A stretch of DNA of 64,000 nucleotides, taken from NCBI GenBank assembly GCA_002418765.1, contig DIET01000038.1, positions 39,504 to 103,503 of the forward strand, in the 5' to 3' direction. The stretch's first letter is position 1, and each line of letters opens with the position of its first letter. A program made the position numbers and the translations under genes. Shown piece after piece: positions 45,071 through 53,284 of this stretch. Below the pieces are notes generated by a model. It was given only the letters and a program-made list of their open reading frames with translations, was not told where the DNA came from and searched no databases. The stretch comes from Peptococcaceae bacterium UBA5767 (GTDB lineage: Bacteria; Bacillota; TC1; UBA5767).

Positions 45071-45094
45071 AATGCCACGATATGCGTGGCATTT
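45070..45094. terminator. Hairpin between the J-BMP gene and the lacI-type gene
   Basis: Perfect 10-base stem AAATGCCACG / CGTGGCATTT, loop ATATG. It overlaps the ends of both converging genes; T-tracts are short, so efficiency is uncertain. Confidence 0.65.
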
Positions 45095-46103
45095 AGCAAG
45101 ATTCTCTGACGATGAGTGTGGGCGGCAGATAGATTCTCTGAGGCGGAAGGTTGGGGTTCGTCAATTTATTGAGAAGGATTCTGGCTGCTGTTTTTCCTAG
45201 GTCCTCCGTTGGAACCTTAATCGTGGTGAGAGACGGATTGAAGTATTTGCTAAACGAGATGTCATCGCTGCCGATAACAGCAAAATCTTTGGGTATTTGG
45301 TGTCCTCTATCCAATATGGCCCTGCAGACCCCGATGGCAATCAGATCGTTGAGGCAGAGAAACACTTCAGGAAGCGTGTTGCCAGATTGGAGTAATCGAT
45401 CCATCATGCGATAAGAATGTTCTATGGTATCATATGAGGTCTCGTAAATCCATTCGTCTTTGATGGTGAGATCAAAATCGTTCAACAAAGAATGAATGTG
45501 ATCAAGCTTCCGATTGGTCAGTTCGATATGGTATCCCCCATGAATAACACCGATTCGATTGTAACCTTTTTTCTTCAAATGCTCATATGTAAGCCAAATG
45601 CCCGTTCGCTCATCGACGAGGACACTGTCGAGCTCATTATTTGAAGGATTGGGATCAATGGCCACCATGGGTTTGTTGATTTTTGGAATTTGTGGCAGAA
45701 AATGCCTGTTGAGAAATATGGAGCCGGTGAGAATCAGACCGTCAAAAAAACCTTCATTTCCCAAATTTTCTATGACAGCTGTGAGTTTTTTGGGATTATC
45801 CAGATGCTGGTTGATATTATGAGCATGCAAATAATAACCATATTCGCTAAGTACAGATTCTGCACCTTTGATCAATTCAAAGAAGAAGGGATTGACCAAA
45901 TTGGGAATAACCATGACAATATTATTGGTCCGACCTGGTGATGCCAAATTGCGAGCATACGGATTCAAGCTGTATTGATTATCATCAATAACATGCATGA
46001 CTCGTTCTAAGGTATCTTTTTTGACCTTTTCTGGGTTGTTGAGTGCCCGGGAAACAGTCGCTGTTGAGACCCCTGCCTTCCTGGCGATGTCTTTAATATT
46101 CAT
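45093..46103 (-). CDS. LacI-family transcriptional regulator
   Basis: A 336-residue repressor. The N-terminal helix-turn-helix IKDIARKAGVSTATVSRALNNP (3-24) and hinge helix LNPYARNLA are canonical, followed by a periplasmic-binding-protein-like sensor domain (VMVIPNLVNPFFFELIKG onward; ending in LPPTLIVRESC). The ligand is not readable; a nucleoside or sugar is likely from the neighbourhood. TGTAA-N4-TTACA palindromes in its own upstream region and before the BMP transporter operon are the probable binding sites, giving autoregulation and control of uptake. Confidence 0.92.
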   Translation of the reverse strand: MNIKDIARKAGVSTATVSRALNNPEKVKKDTLERVMHVIDDNQYSLNPYARNLASPGRTNNIVMVIPNLVNPFFFELIKGAESVLSEYGYYLHAHNINQHLDNPKKLTAVIENLGNEGFFDGLILTGSIFLNRHFLPQIPKINKPMVAIDPNPSNNELDSVLVDERTGIWLTYEHLKKKGYNRIGVIHGGYHIELTNRKLDHIHSLLNDFDLTIKDEWIYETSYDTIEHSYRMMDRLLQSGNTLPEVFLCLNDLIAIGVCRAILDRGHQIPKDFAVIGSDDISFSKYFNPSLTTIKVPTEDLGKTAARILLNKLTNPNLPPQRIYLPPTLIVRESC

Positions 46104-46168
46104 AAATTTGCCTCATCATCCTTCTCGTTCTTATTGTAACAGAATGTAACGAAAAGAGGTAGTGTTGG

Positions 46169-46182
46169 TGTAAAGGGTTACA
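46169..46182. promoter_or_regulatory. LacI-type operator, copy 2
   Basis: TGTAAAGGGTTACA, the same half-sites and 4-base spacing as at 38972. It lies 66 bases upstream of the lacI-type gene, in the divergent intergenic region. Confidence 0.6.
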
Positions 46183-46256
46183 ATAACAGCATGTAGAAAT
46201 GGTTGCTTGTTTAAAAAATGCTGGTCAGGAATGCATATTGCAGGTACAATAAATAC

Positions 46257-46270
46257 TGTAACTAATTACA
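46257..46270. promoter_or_regulatory. LacI-type operator, copy 3
   Basis: TGTAACTAATTACA, again TGTAA-N4-TTACA, 36 bases before the flavoprotein start, where it could repress that gene. Confidence 0.55.
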
Positions 46271-46305
46271 TTGTTTGAAAAGAATATTGATTTCATGAGG
46301 GGGTA

Positions 46306-46923
46306 ATGATGGCTAAAATTATTGGTGTTTCTGGTAGTACCAGAAAAAATGCAACAGATTATGCATTGCGCGAGGCTTTGAAGGCAGCAGAAGAAGTAGA
46401 TGGAATCGAGACGGAGTTTATTTCTCTGCGTGGAAAAAAAATAAATCCATGTATTCATTGTGACCGTTGTATTCGTGAAGAATATAAAGGTTGTCTGGTC
46501 TATAAGGACGATGATATGGATGCACTGTATTTGAAGTGTCTTGAGGCAGATGGTTTGCTATTGGCTTCTCCTGTGTTTGAAATGGGTATTAGTCCTCAGC
46601 TTAGTGCTTTTATGTCACGTTTTCGCTCCACTTATTTGGATCTGAGAAAAGATCCAGAAGTATTTGGCAATCATGTGGGTGCTGCCATTGCTGTTGGAGG
46701 TACTAGAAATGGTGGACAGGAAATGACGATTGCCTGTATTCATAATTTTTTTCATACGAATGGGTATGTAGTGACGGGGGGAGCACTTGGCGTTTATGCG
46801 GGAGCTTCTATCTGGTCTCAGGATAATATAAAGTTTGATGAGAGTGTTGATCCGATTGGTATCGCGAATGCACGGAAACTAGGCGTTAAAATGGCTCATA
46901 CGGTCAGCAAAATGAGTAAATAG
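46306..46923 (+). CDS. NADPH-dependent FMN reductase / iron-sulfur flavoprotein-like protein
   Basis: A 205-residue flavodoxin-fold protein starting KIIGVSGSTRKNATDYAL, the FMN-phosphate loop of the family. The cysteines in CIHCDRCIREEYKGC (C-x2-C-x2-C-x7-C) fit the compact cluster motif of iron-sulfur flavoproteins, so a 4Fe-4S centre is possible. SPVFEMGISPQLSAFMSR and AVGGTRNGGQE are further family blocks. Starts at ATG 46306 or 46309 after GAGGGGG. A TGTAA-N4-TTACA site lies upstream, so it may belong to the LacI regulon. Redox partner unknown. Confidence 0.85.
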   Translation: MMAKIIGVSGSTRKNATDYALREALKAAEEVDGIETEFISLRGKKINPCIHCDRCIREEYKGCLVYKDDDMDALYLKCLEADGLLLASPVFEMGISPQLSAFMSRFRSTYLDLRKDPEVFGNHVGAAIAVGGTRNGGQEMTIACIHNFFHTNGYVVTGGALGVYAGASIWSQDNIKFDESVDPIGIANARKLGVKMAHTVSKMSK

Positions 46924-46945
46924 ACAAGTTTGAAGAATTGAGGCA

Positions 46946-47512
46946 ATGATGAAAAGATTGAGCATCGGTATAGATCTCGACGGAGTGGTGTTCCGTACAC
47001 TAGATAAGGTTCTTGAGCGTTACAATGCGCTTCATGGAACCAAGTATGTGTCCGATCAAGTCAAAACATGGAATACTCATGAATGGATTGGTGGGGACGC
47101 CAGTATCTACGATCTTTTTTTGGATCCTCAAACATTTATTGATTTACCAATGAACGATCATGCTACGGAGGTATTAGAGCGCCTTGATAAGAGACATGAT
47201 GTTTATATTGTCACTGACACGCATTATTCGTGTTTGGAGACAAGGATGGGTGAGTTGTATCGAATATTTCCACCAGATAGGTTCTTATTTATGGAGCATA
47301 GAAAAATATTCGTGGGAAAATTCAAAGAGTTATTGATGCTTGATGTATTACTTGATGATAAGCCAGCTAATATTATGCGATTTAAGGAACGAGGATATGG
47401 CAAACCCATCATTTATGATTGGGTTCTCAATCGAAACGTACAAGATGTCGATAGAGTGTACAGTTGGCTGGAATTCGAACAGCGAATGATACAAATGGAA
47501 GGAAGCGATTGA
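46946..47512 (+). CDS. 5'-nucleotidase / deoxyribonucleotidase-like HAD protein (NT5C family)
   Basis: A 188-residue HAD-fold protein with motif I GIDLDGVVFRTLDKV, a short helical cap, motif II VTDTHYS and the motif IV region LLDDKPANIMRF. The composition fits the 5'(3')-deoxyribonucleotidase group that dephosphorylates nucleoside monophosphates, in keeping with the neighbouring nucleoside-type importer, but motif II is not exact and substrate is inferred. It lies 22 bases after the flavoprotein gene. Its stop codon is inside the loop of a terminator. Confidence 0.75.
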   Translation: MMKRLSIGIDLDGVVFRTLDKVLERYNALHGTKYVSDQVKTWNTHEWIGGDASIYDLFLDPQTFIDLPMNDHATEVLERLDKRHDVYIVTDTHYSCLETRMGELYRIFPPDRFLFMEHRKIFVGKFKELLMLDVLLDDKPANIMRFKERGYGKPIIYDWVLNRNVQDVDRVYSWLEFEQRMIQMEGSD

Positions 47513-47530
47513 GCTTCCTTCTTCTTTTTT
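47499..47530 (+). terminator. Rho-independent terminator
   Basis: Stem AAGGAAGC / GCTTCCTT with loop GATTGA, which contains the stop codon of the preceding gene, then CTTCTTTTTT. Confidence 0.85.
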
Positions 47531-47531
47531 G

Positions 47532-48230
47532 CTATGGCTGACGTATTTTTTTTAAATGATCGGTCATTTTTTGGATACATATCTCTAAAAAGGACATATA
47601 ATCACGTTCAATAATGGTTTGGGCCTGATCTATAAGATGCTCGATATTCTGAGGCAACAAGAGAAGGCCATGATGAGAATTGATCTTGCGGGTAAAATAG
47701 TCTGCTAATTTTTTTTGCTGACCGTCTTGAGCAGCGAATAGAGCAATTCCTTTTTCGAGGTTGATGGGTTGTTCTAAATGTAATGAGAGATTTTGCTCGA
47801 TGGACCGTAACAGGTCTCGGTGACCCAGCATCTGTAGTAATGTTTGATAGGAAGTGTCAGTCCTATTACGAATATTCACTTCTACGGCCATTTCGATGAT
47901 ATTGTGTCCTCTCCAGAGTGCATCTTGTTCTGGAATGCCTAGATGTATTAAATTTTCTTTGATATATTTTGCTTTGTAAAAAGCATATCCCTGGTCATGT
48001 TTGTAATTTTTATCTGTATAGTAATCTAGACCCGGAAGTTCGCTGCCATGTAAGGCATCTCCATAAATGATGTCTTGAGACAAATGATAGTGTAGTTTCA
48101 TTCTATGGGCTAAAGCCCAATCGACACCATTGGACGTCAGCAGATCAGGGAGAACGCTGCCAAGAGCCATTTCGGGGGATAGATTGCCTAAGATGATTTG
48201 ATTGACGTAAAGATGGGTTAAAGGAAACAT
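47532..48230 (-). CDS. Hypothetical histidine-rich helical protein, weakly phospholipase C/nuclease-like
   Basis: A 232-residue soluble protein with a mainly helical pattern and many histidines at regular places: PLTHLYV near the start, ALGSVLPDLL, ALHGSELPG, YKHDQGYAF and GHNIIEMAVE. The early LTH...GSVLPDL layout is reminiscent of bacterial zinc-dependent phospholipase C-like proteins, but the resemblance is weak and I do not assign activity. It starts six bases after the stop of the membrane-protein gene upstream on the same strand, so the two are coupled. Confidence 0.65.
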   Translation of the reverse strand: MFPLTHLYVNQIILGNLSPEMALGSVLPDLLTSNGVDWALAHRMKLHYHLSQDIIYGDALHGSELPGLDYYTDKNYKHDQGYAFYKAKYIKENLIHLGIPEQDALWRGHNIIEMAVEVNIRNRTDTSYQTLLQMLGHRDLLRSIEQNLSLHLEQPINLEKGIALFAAQDGQQKKLADYFTRKINSHHGLLLLPQNIEHLIDQAQTIIERDYMSFLEICIQKMTDHLKKIRQP

Positions 48231-48236
48231 ATCCGC

Positions 48237-48791
48237 TTACAGTCCCTGTATGGTTTTGCGGACGTTTCTTGTTTTTATGAATTGTAATAGAGCACAAATC
48301 ATCGCCAGTAGATAAAATACCCATGGAAGATAGCCAAGTAGTGCATACAAGTTGTCGAAGGAAGCTTGTATTTGCAAAAAGGAAGATAAATTTGTGGCTA
48401 TGACCAAAGCCGTGATGGCTATAAATATCATTCTTACAGAAAAGGTTCGGTAAGATTCTAAGTATTTTGAGGAAACTTTTTTGGCAAGATGAGCAGGCAA
48501 ATGAAGTTCTCCTGATGGATCCTCAAGCTTGGCCATTCTGCGATAGGATACAAAAGTAAGTAGTGCATAAAGGACCAAAGCAGAAAGAGGTGTATAAAAA
48601 ACACTCCCAAAATCTTTGGGTGTATAGGCAGTAACGGTACCATTGGCAGTTATTCCTACAGCAATAGAGTCTGGTAGCTGTGGGTAACTAATCCATGTAT
48701 ACAAAAGTGAAGCGATAATAACCGTTAGTGGGATAATCTCAAGATAAGCTGGGTAGAAGCGCCAAAGGCGTTTGTAGAAAAGTGTTTTCAT
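48237..48791 (-). CDS. DUF1648-like membrane protein
   Basis: A 184-residue membrane protein with four or five hydrophobic helices. After the first helix comes ISYPQLPDSIAVGITANG, the block I associate with DUF1648 proteins (SdpI-related immunity/signal proteins and others). No peptide-toxin gene is visible nearby. ATG 48791 is the start, with GGGAGG upstream. It forms a two-gene unit with the histidine-rich protein. Confidence 0.75.
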   Translation of the reverse strand: MKTLFYKRLWRFYPAYLEIIPLTVIIASLLYTWISYPQLPDSIAVGITANGTVTAYTPKDFGSVFYTPLSALVLYALLTFVSYRRMAKLEDPSGELHLPAHLAKKVSSKYLESYRTFSVRMIFIAITALVIATNLSSFLQIQASFDNLYALLGYLPWVFYLLAMICALLQFIKTRNVRKTIQGL

Positions 48792-48962
48792 ATACAACCT
48801 CCCGAATTATGGATTGTGAGTGTTTTGCACAGGGTATATTGGTGATGCAGGTGCTGATGACAGATTAGATATGCCGAGTAAAGCCAATCCATCATGATGT
48901 CACATAGGATATACCAATTCATTCTATTATAACTCATGATGTGATGTTTGGAAGACTCAGTA

Positions 48963-48971
48963 TGCTATAAT
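48963..48971 (+). promoter_or_regulatory. Extended -10 promoter of priA operon
   Basis: TGCTATAAT (TGN plus TATAAT), 37 bases before the priA start; no well-spaced -35 is evident. Confidence 0.6.
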
Positions 48972-49008
48972 ATGGAATAATGGAATAAATATCATAAAGA
49001 GGTTAAGG

Positions 49009-51180
49009 ATGTTTGCACAGATATTAATGGATATTCATCATCGAAAACTGGATCGGGTTTTTACGTATGCTGTTCCCGAAGAATGGGAACATAGCATACA
49101 CCGTGGGAATAAAGTTGAAGTTCTTTTTTCGGGAAGAAAATCGTATGGTTATGTCATATCTTTGATGAGTCACACAGACTATGAAGGGAAAATTTCCAGT
49201 ATCCTGCGAATTGTCAGAGAAGATGTTTTATTGAATGAAGACCTGATTCATATGGCTTTTTGGTTGTCTGATGAAAGCTTCGTTTCTTTGGGAAAAGCTT
49301 TCTCTACCATTTTCCCATCACTTGGAGTGGGCAGAATGGATAAACGTATTATGCCTTTGTCATTATCGAAGAAAGGGATTGAGGCCATCAATTTATTGCG
49401 AACATCCAAGACGAAAGACGCTTTGTTGCATATCCAAGCATGGCCCGGTAAGACATGGCTTGATATACAAGAGACAACGCATGCGCCAGTGTCAGTGTGG
49501 CAGCGAATGGGGAGAGAAGGCTGGTTGCAGTATGGGATGGAAACGGTTCCCCCAAATCCCATCAGGACTCATCCGTTAAATGTTGAGCAAAAGGATATAC
49601 TTTTAAAAATAAACCATGATATGGTCCATGGCGTGCGAAAATTCCTTTTACAGGGGGTAACTGGCAGTGGCAAAACTGAAATTTATTTTCATTTGATTCG
49701 ACAAGCAATCGAACAAGGGAAACAGGCCTTGGTCTTGTTCCCGGAGATATCACTTACAGAAGAAATGGTCTCCAGGTTTCAGAAGGCATTTGGGAATAGG
49801 GTCCGTCCCTGGCACTCTCAACTTACATTGTTAGAGAAAAAGACTATTTGGGATGATATGATGAATCATAGGGCGGATATTTTGATTGGCCCTAGATCTG
49901 CGGTGTTTGTTGGAATGAAGAGCTTGGGACTGGTGATTATTGATGAAGAACACGAATCAAGTTATCTACAAAACACCACACCTTGTTATGATGGTAGAAA
50001 GGCTGCCATGGAAAGAGCACTATTCAATGAGGCAGCATTGATCGTCGGTTCTGCTACGCCTTCTATAGAGACTTTGTATTTGGTAAAACAAGGACAAATG
50101 AAGATGTACCACTTATACAATCGTTATAGAAATTCTTCCTTGCCTATGGTTGATATTATTGATATGAGAGAAGAATTAAAAGCAGGTCATTTTGGTATTT
50201 TCAGCAGAAGACTGCAAGAAGAAATGCATCGTGTTCTTGACCAGAAGCAGGGTATATTGTTATTCATCAACCGTAGAGGTTATTCTGGAAGCTTTGTCTG
50301 CAGGGACTGTGGATATACTGTGATGTGTGAAAATTGTGATATACCCATGACGTATCATAAAGAAGGCGACCAATTAAGATGCCATTATTGTGGTTCTCAT
50401 AAGACACCTGTGCAACAATGTCCGCAATGCAAGTCTACTCGAATCCGTAGCTTTGGTATTGGAACACAAAAAATTGAGCAAGAAGCAAAAAGGTTGTTTG
50501 AAGATGCGATTGTTGCTAGAATAGATGGAGATGTAACAACCAAAGATGGCTTGCGTACACAATTGATTGATGATTTAAAAATGGGCAGGACTGACATTTT
50601 GATTGGAACCCAGATAATTACCAAAGGGATTGATTTTCCGCAAGTGGGGCTCGTGGCGGTTATGGCTGCTGACCTGGCCCTCAATATACCTGATTTCAGG
50701 GCGAGGGAAAAAGCGTGTCAACAATTTATTCAGGTGGCAGGCAGGGCAGGACGTTTTGATGGTCAGGGATTGTGTCTCATACAGACATACCAACCGAAGC
50801 ACATTTCGGTCATTTATGGCCAGGAAGATCGGTACCTTTCTTTTGTGGAACAAGAACTTCTGGAGAGAAAACGTATGTCATATCCACCGTATGCACAAAC
50901 CATTAGAATTTTAATGACTTCTGAGGATGAAGACAAGCTTATCGATCGTATCCATAAGTTCTCTCAGTATATTCCGCATGAACCACATCGGGTTCTTGGA
51001 CCGGTGCCTGCTGCTTATACCAAAATGAAGAATCGGTTTCGTTGGCATATGATTTTACTGGGATATGATTTGAAGTCGATGAAAATGGTAGTACAAAAAG
51101 GTATGAAAGAATTTTATGAAAAAGAGAATGTGAGCCATATTTACTTCACCATTGAAGTCAATCCAAGCTCCATGCTTTGA
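49009..51180 (+). CDS. priA: Primosomal protein N' (replication restart helicase)
   Basis: Reloads the replisome at stalled forks. The N-terminal DNA-binding part precedes the helicase core with Walker A GVTGSGKTE (about 220), DEEH box IIDEEHESSY, and SATPS; the zinc-binding insert has eight cysteines in pairs (CRDCGYTVMCENC and CHYCGS...CPQC, about 425-465); motifs V-VI follow in GTQIITKGIDFPQV and QVAGRAGR. At 723 residues it has normal length. Heads the priA-def-fmt run typical of Firmicutes. Confidence 0.96.
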   Translation: MFAQILMDIHHRKLDRVFTYAVPEEWEHSIHRGNKVEVLFSGRKSYGYVISLMSHTDYEGKISSILRIVREDVLLNEDLIHMAFWLSDESFVSLGKAFSTIFPSLGVGRMDKRIMPLSLSKKGIEAINLLRTSKTKDALLHIQAWPGKTWLDIQETTHAPVSVWQRMGREGWLQYGMETVPPNPIRTHPLNVEQKDILLKINHDMVHGVRKFLLQGVTGSGKTEIYFHLIRQAIEQGKQALVLFPEISLTEEMVSRFQKAFGNRVRPWHSQLTLLEKKTIWDDMMNHRADILIGPRSAVFVGMKSLGLVIIDEEHESSYLQNTTPCYDGRKAAMERALFNEAALIVGSATPSIETLYLVKQGQMKMYHLYNRYRNSSLPMVDIIDMREELKAGHFGIFSRRLQEEMHRVLDQKQGILLFINRRGYSGSFVCRDCGYTVMCENCDIPMTYHKEGDQLRCHYCGSHKTPVQQCPQCKSTRIRSFGIGTQKIEQEAKRLFEDAIVARIDGDVTTKDGLRTQLIDDLKMGRTDILIGTQIITKGIDFPQVGLVAVMAADLALNIPDFRAREKACQQFIQVAGRAGRFDGQGLCLIQTYQPKHISVIYGQEDRYLSFVEQELLERKRMSYPPYAQTIRILMTSEDEDKLIDRIHKFSQYIPHEPHRVLGPVPAAYTKMKNRFRWHMILLGYDLKSMKMVVQKGMKEFYEKENVSHIYFTIEVNPSSML

Positions 51181-51189
51181 GGAGGGCAT

Positions 51190-51639
51190 ATGTCAGTATT
51201 ACGCGTTTTAACCATCGGTGAACCTGTATTGCGAGAGAAAGCGATGGTGGTAAGGAATTTTAATGAAAACCTTGGTAGGCTGCTGGATAATATGGCGCAA
51301 ACTATGGTGGAATATGAAGGAGTTGGATTGGCTGCTCCACAAATTGGTATTTCCAAACAAGTGGTCGTTATTGATGTAGGTGATGGATTGATTGAATTGG
51401 TGAACCCGGTGGTATTGGGAACCAATGGCTCTCAGATTGGCCCGGAGGGGTGTTTGAGCGTGCCAGGAGAATTTGAAGAAGTTGAGCGTGCTGCACAAGT
51501 CAAGGTGCGCGCCCAAGACCGCCAAGGTCAATTTTTTGAAATAGACGGAGAAGAATTGCTGGCCAGGGCCTTGTTGCATGAGATTGATCATCTTCATGGA
51601 ATTTTGTTTGTTGATTACCTCAACCGGGATGAACAATGA
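51190..51639 (+). CDS. def: Peptide deformylase
   Basis: Removes the N-formyl group from nascent proteins. All three motifs are present: GVGLAAPQIG, EGCLSVPG (metal-binding Cys) and HEIDHLHG (metal-binding His and catalytic Glu). The 149-residue length is typical. GAGGAGGG precedes the start ten bases after priA, and the end overlaps fmt by ATGA, coupling formylation and deformylation genes. Confidence 0.96.
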   Translation: MSVLRVLTIGEPVLREKAMVVRNFNENLGRLLDNMAQTMVEYEGVGLAAPQIGISKQVVVIDVGDGLIELVNPVVLGTNGSQIGPEGCLSVPGEFEEVERAAQVKVRAQDRQGQFFEIDGEELLARALLHEIDHLHGILFVDYLNRDEQ

Positions 51640-52610
51640 TGGATATTGTTTTTATGGGTACAGCACCATTCGCCATTCCTTCTTTGCTGCATGTTGCGCA
51701 GCAAAAAGACATGAATCTTGTTCTGGTCATCACACAACCTGATAGGACGCGGGGAAGAGGTCATAAAATCCAATTTACTGAGTTTAAAAAGGCCGCTCTT
51801 TCTCTGGATGTTCCTTTGTATCAACCAGAGAATATAAAAAGTGAGGAAGCCATAGAGCGCATTCGTGAAAGTAAACCGGATTTTTTGGTGGTGGTTGCCT
51901 ATGGTCAGATTTTGAGTGAAGAAATTCTCCAATTACCCGGTAAATCTGCTATCAACGTGCATGGAAGTCTCTTGCCAAAATACCGGGGTGCCGCTCCTGT
52001 ACACTGGGCTGTGATGAAGGGAGAACAAAATACTGGTGTTTGCACCATGCATATGGTGAAGGCATTGGATGCCGGAGATATTATTTATTCGGCCTCTACA
52101 GAGATTCTGCCTGAAGAAACGACTCAAGACATTTATGAGAGATTACAGAACAAAGGCGCAGAACTCTTGGTGAAAACACTGCGGGATGTTTATGTAGGAG
52201 ATGCTCCGAGAGTCCCTCAGTGTGACGAGGAAGCAACATATGCTCCGGCCATAACCAAGACAGATCGATATATTGATTGGTTTAGAAAAGGAATAGATAT
52301 AGAAAATCAAGTCCGCGGTTTGTATCCGAAACCCTTGGCTATTGCTCGATATCAAAATGAGGATTATTTATTCACCAAGGTAGAGTATCAAGAAAACAGG
52401 CCAGAAGACGTGCTAGAGAGGGATGTTCTCTTGCCAGGAACTGTTGGTTTGGCTAGTCCCAAATCTGGATTGTGGATTCGTTGTTATGATGGTTGGATTC
52501 ATATTCTTAGTCTAAAAGCACCAAACAAAAAAGAAATGTCAGCAAGAGATTTTTTGAGTGGCTTTAAGATTCCTGTAGGTACAATTTTTGAAAGCGAGAT
52601 AACGAAATGA
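51636..52610 (+). CDS. fmt: Methionyl-tRNA formyltransferase
   Basis: Formylates Met-tRNA(fMet) with 10-formyl-THF. The MGTAPFAIPSL start, the formyl-donor site INVHGSLLPKYRGAAP and the catalytic Asp in ALDAGDI are intact, followed by the C-terminal tRNA-binding domain. 324 residues. Overlaps def and the downstream peptidase gene by ATGA. Confidence 0.96.
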   Translation: MMDIVFMGTAPFAIPSLLHVAQQKDMNLVLVITQPDRTRGRGHKIQFTEFKKAALSLDVPLYQPENIKSEEAIERIRESKPDFLVVVAYGQILSEEILQLPGKSAINVHGSLLPKYRGAAPVHWAVMKGEQNTGVCTMHMVKALDAGDIIYSASTEILPEETTQDIYERLQNKGAELLVKTLRDVYVGDAPRVPQCDEEATYAPAITKTDRYIDWFRKGIDIENQVRGLYPKPLAIARYQNEDYLFTKVEYQENRPEDVLERDVLLPGTVGLASPKSGLWIRCYDGWIHILSLKAPNKKEMSARDFLSGFKIPVGTIFESEITK

Positions 52611-53284
52611 CTTTTTTTGAAATCAGTTTAATACTGATGATTCCAGTGATGATTTTTTCGGGTTATGCACAAAGAAGAATTTCTAGAACGTATGCTCAAT
52701 ATTCCAGCATTCCTATTAAGTCAAAATTGACAGGGGAAGAGACAGCCCAGGCTCTATTGCGCTTAAATGGAATTGATGATGTGAGTATTACTATGGTGAG
52801 TGGCAAAATGACTGATCATTATGACCCGAGAAATCGAACATTGGGTCTATCTCAGGCGGTTTATGCGGGCAGTACCATTGCATCTGTCGGTATAGCAGCG
52901 CATGAAATTGGTCATGCGCTGCAGCATCACAACCAGAATGTGATGTTGCGTTTTCGCAATCAGTTTGCACCCGTGGCTCAATGGGGTAGCAATCTTTCTA
53001 TCCCCCTGATTTTTTTGGGTTTTTTTATGGGCTGGCTTGGACTGGCCCAGTTGGGAGTATTCTTGTTTGCTACGATGGTTCTATTTCAACTGGTCACAGT
53101 TCCTGTGGAAAAAGATGCATCCAGAAAAGCACTTCTTATGCTTTCGCAAGGGGGTATACTGGATGATACTGAGTTGACAGGAGCCAAAAGAGTTCTTGAT
53201 GCAGCAGCATTGACCTATATTGCCTCTTTGATGGTGGCCATTGCCCATTTGTTGAGATTGATGGTTTTGGTGAGAGATGAATAA
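52607..53284 (+). CDS. Membrane zinc metallopeptidase, YugP family
   Basis: A 225-residue membrane protein with a hydrophobic N-terminus, the zinc-binding HEIGHALQHH near residue 100, two central hydrophobic segments (about 125-165) and a last one near the C-terminus. It belongs to the YugP-like putative neutral zinc metallopeptidases, a group without a well-defined substrate. Its place between fmt and rsmB is the usual one in clostridia. Overlaps both neighbours. Confidence 0.9.
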   Translation: MTFFEISLILMIPVMIFSGYAQRRISRTYAQYSSIPIKSKLTGEETAQALLRLNGIDDVSITMVSGKMTDHYDPRNRTLGLSQAVYAGSTIASVGIAAHEIGHALQHHNQNVMLRFRNQFAPVAQWGSNLSIPLIFLGFFMGWLGLAQLGVFLFATMVLFQLVTVPVEKDASRKALLMLSQGGILDDTELTGAKRVLDAAALTYIASLMVAIAHLLRLMVLVRDE

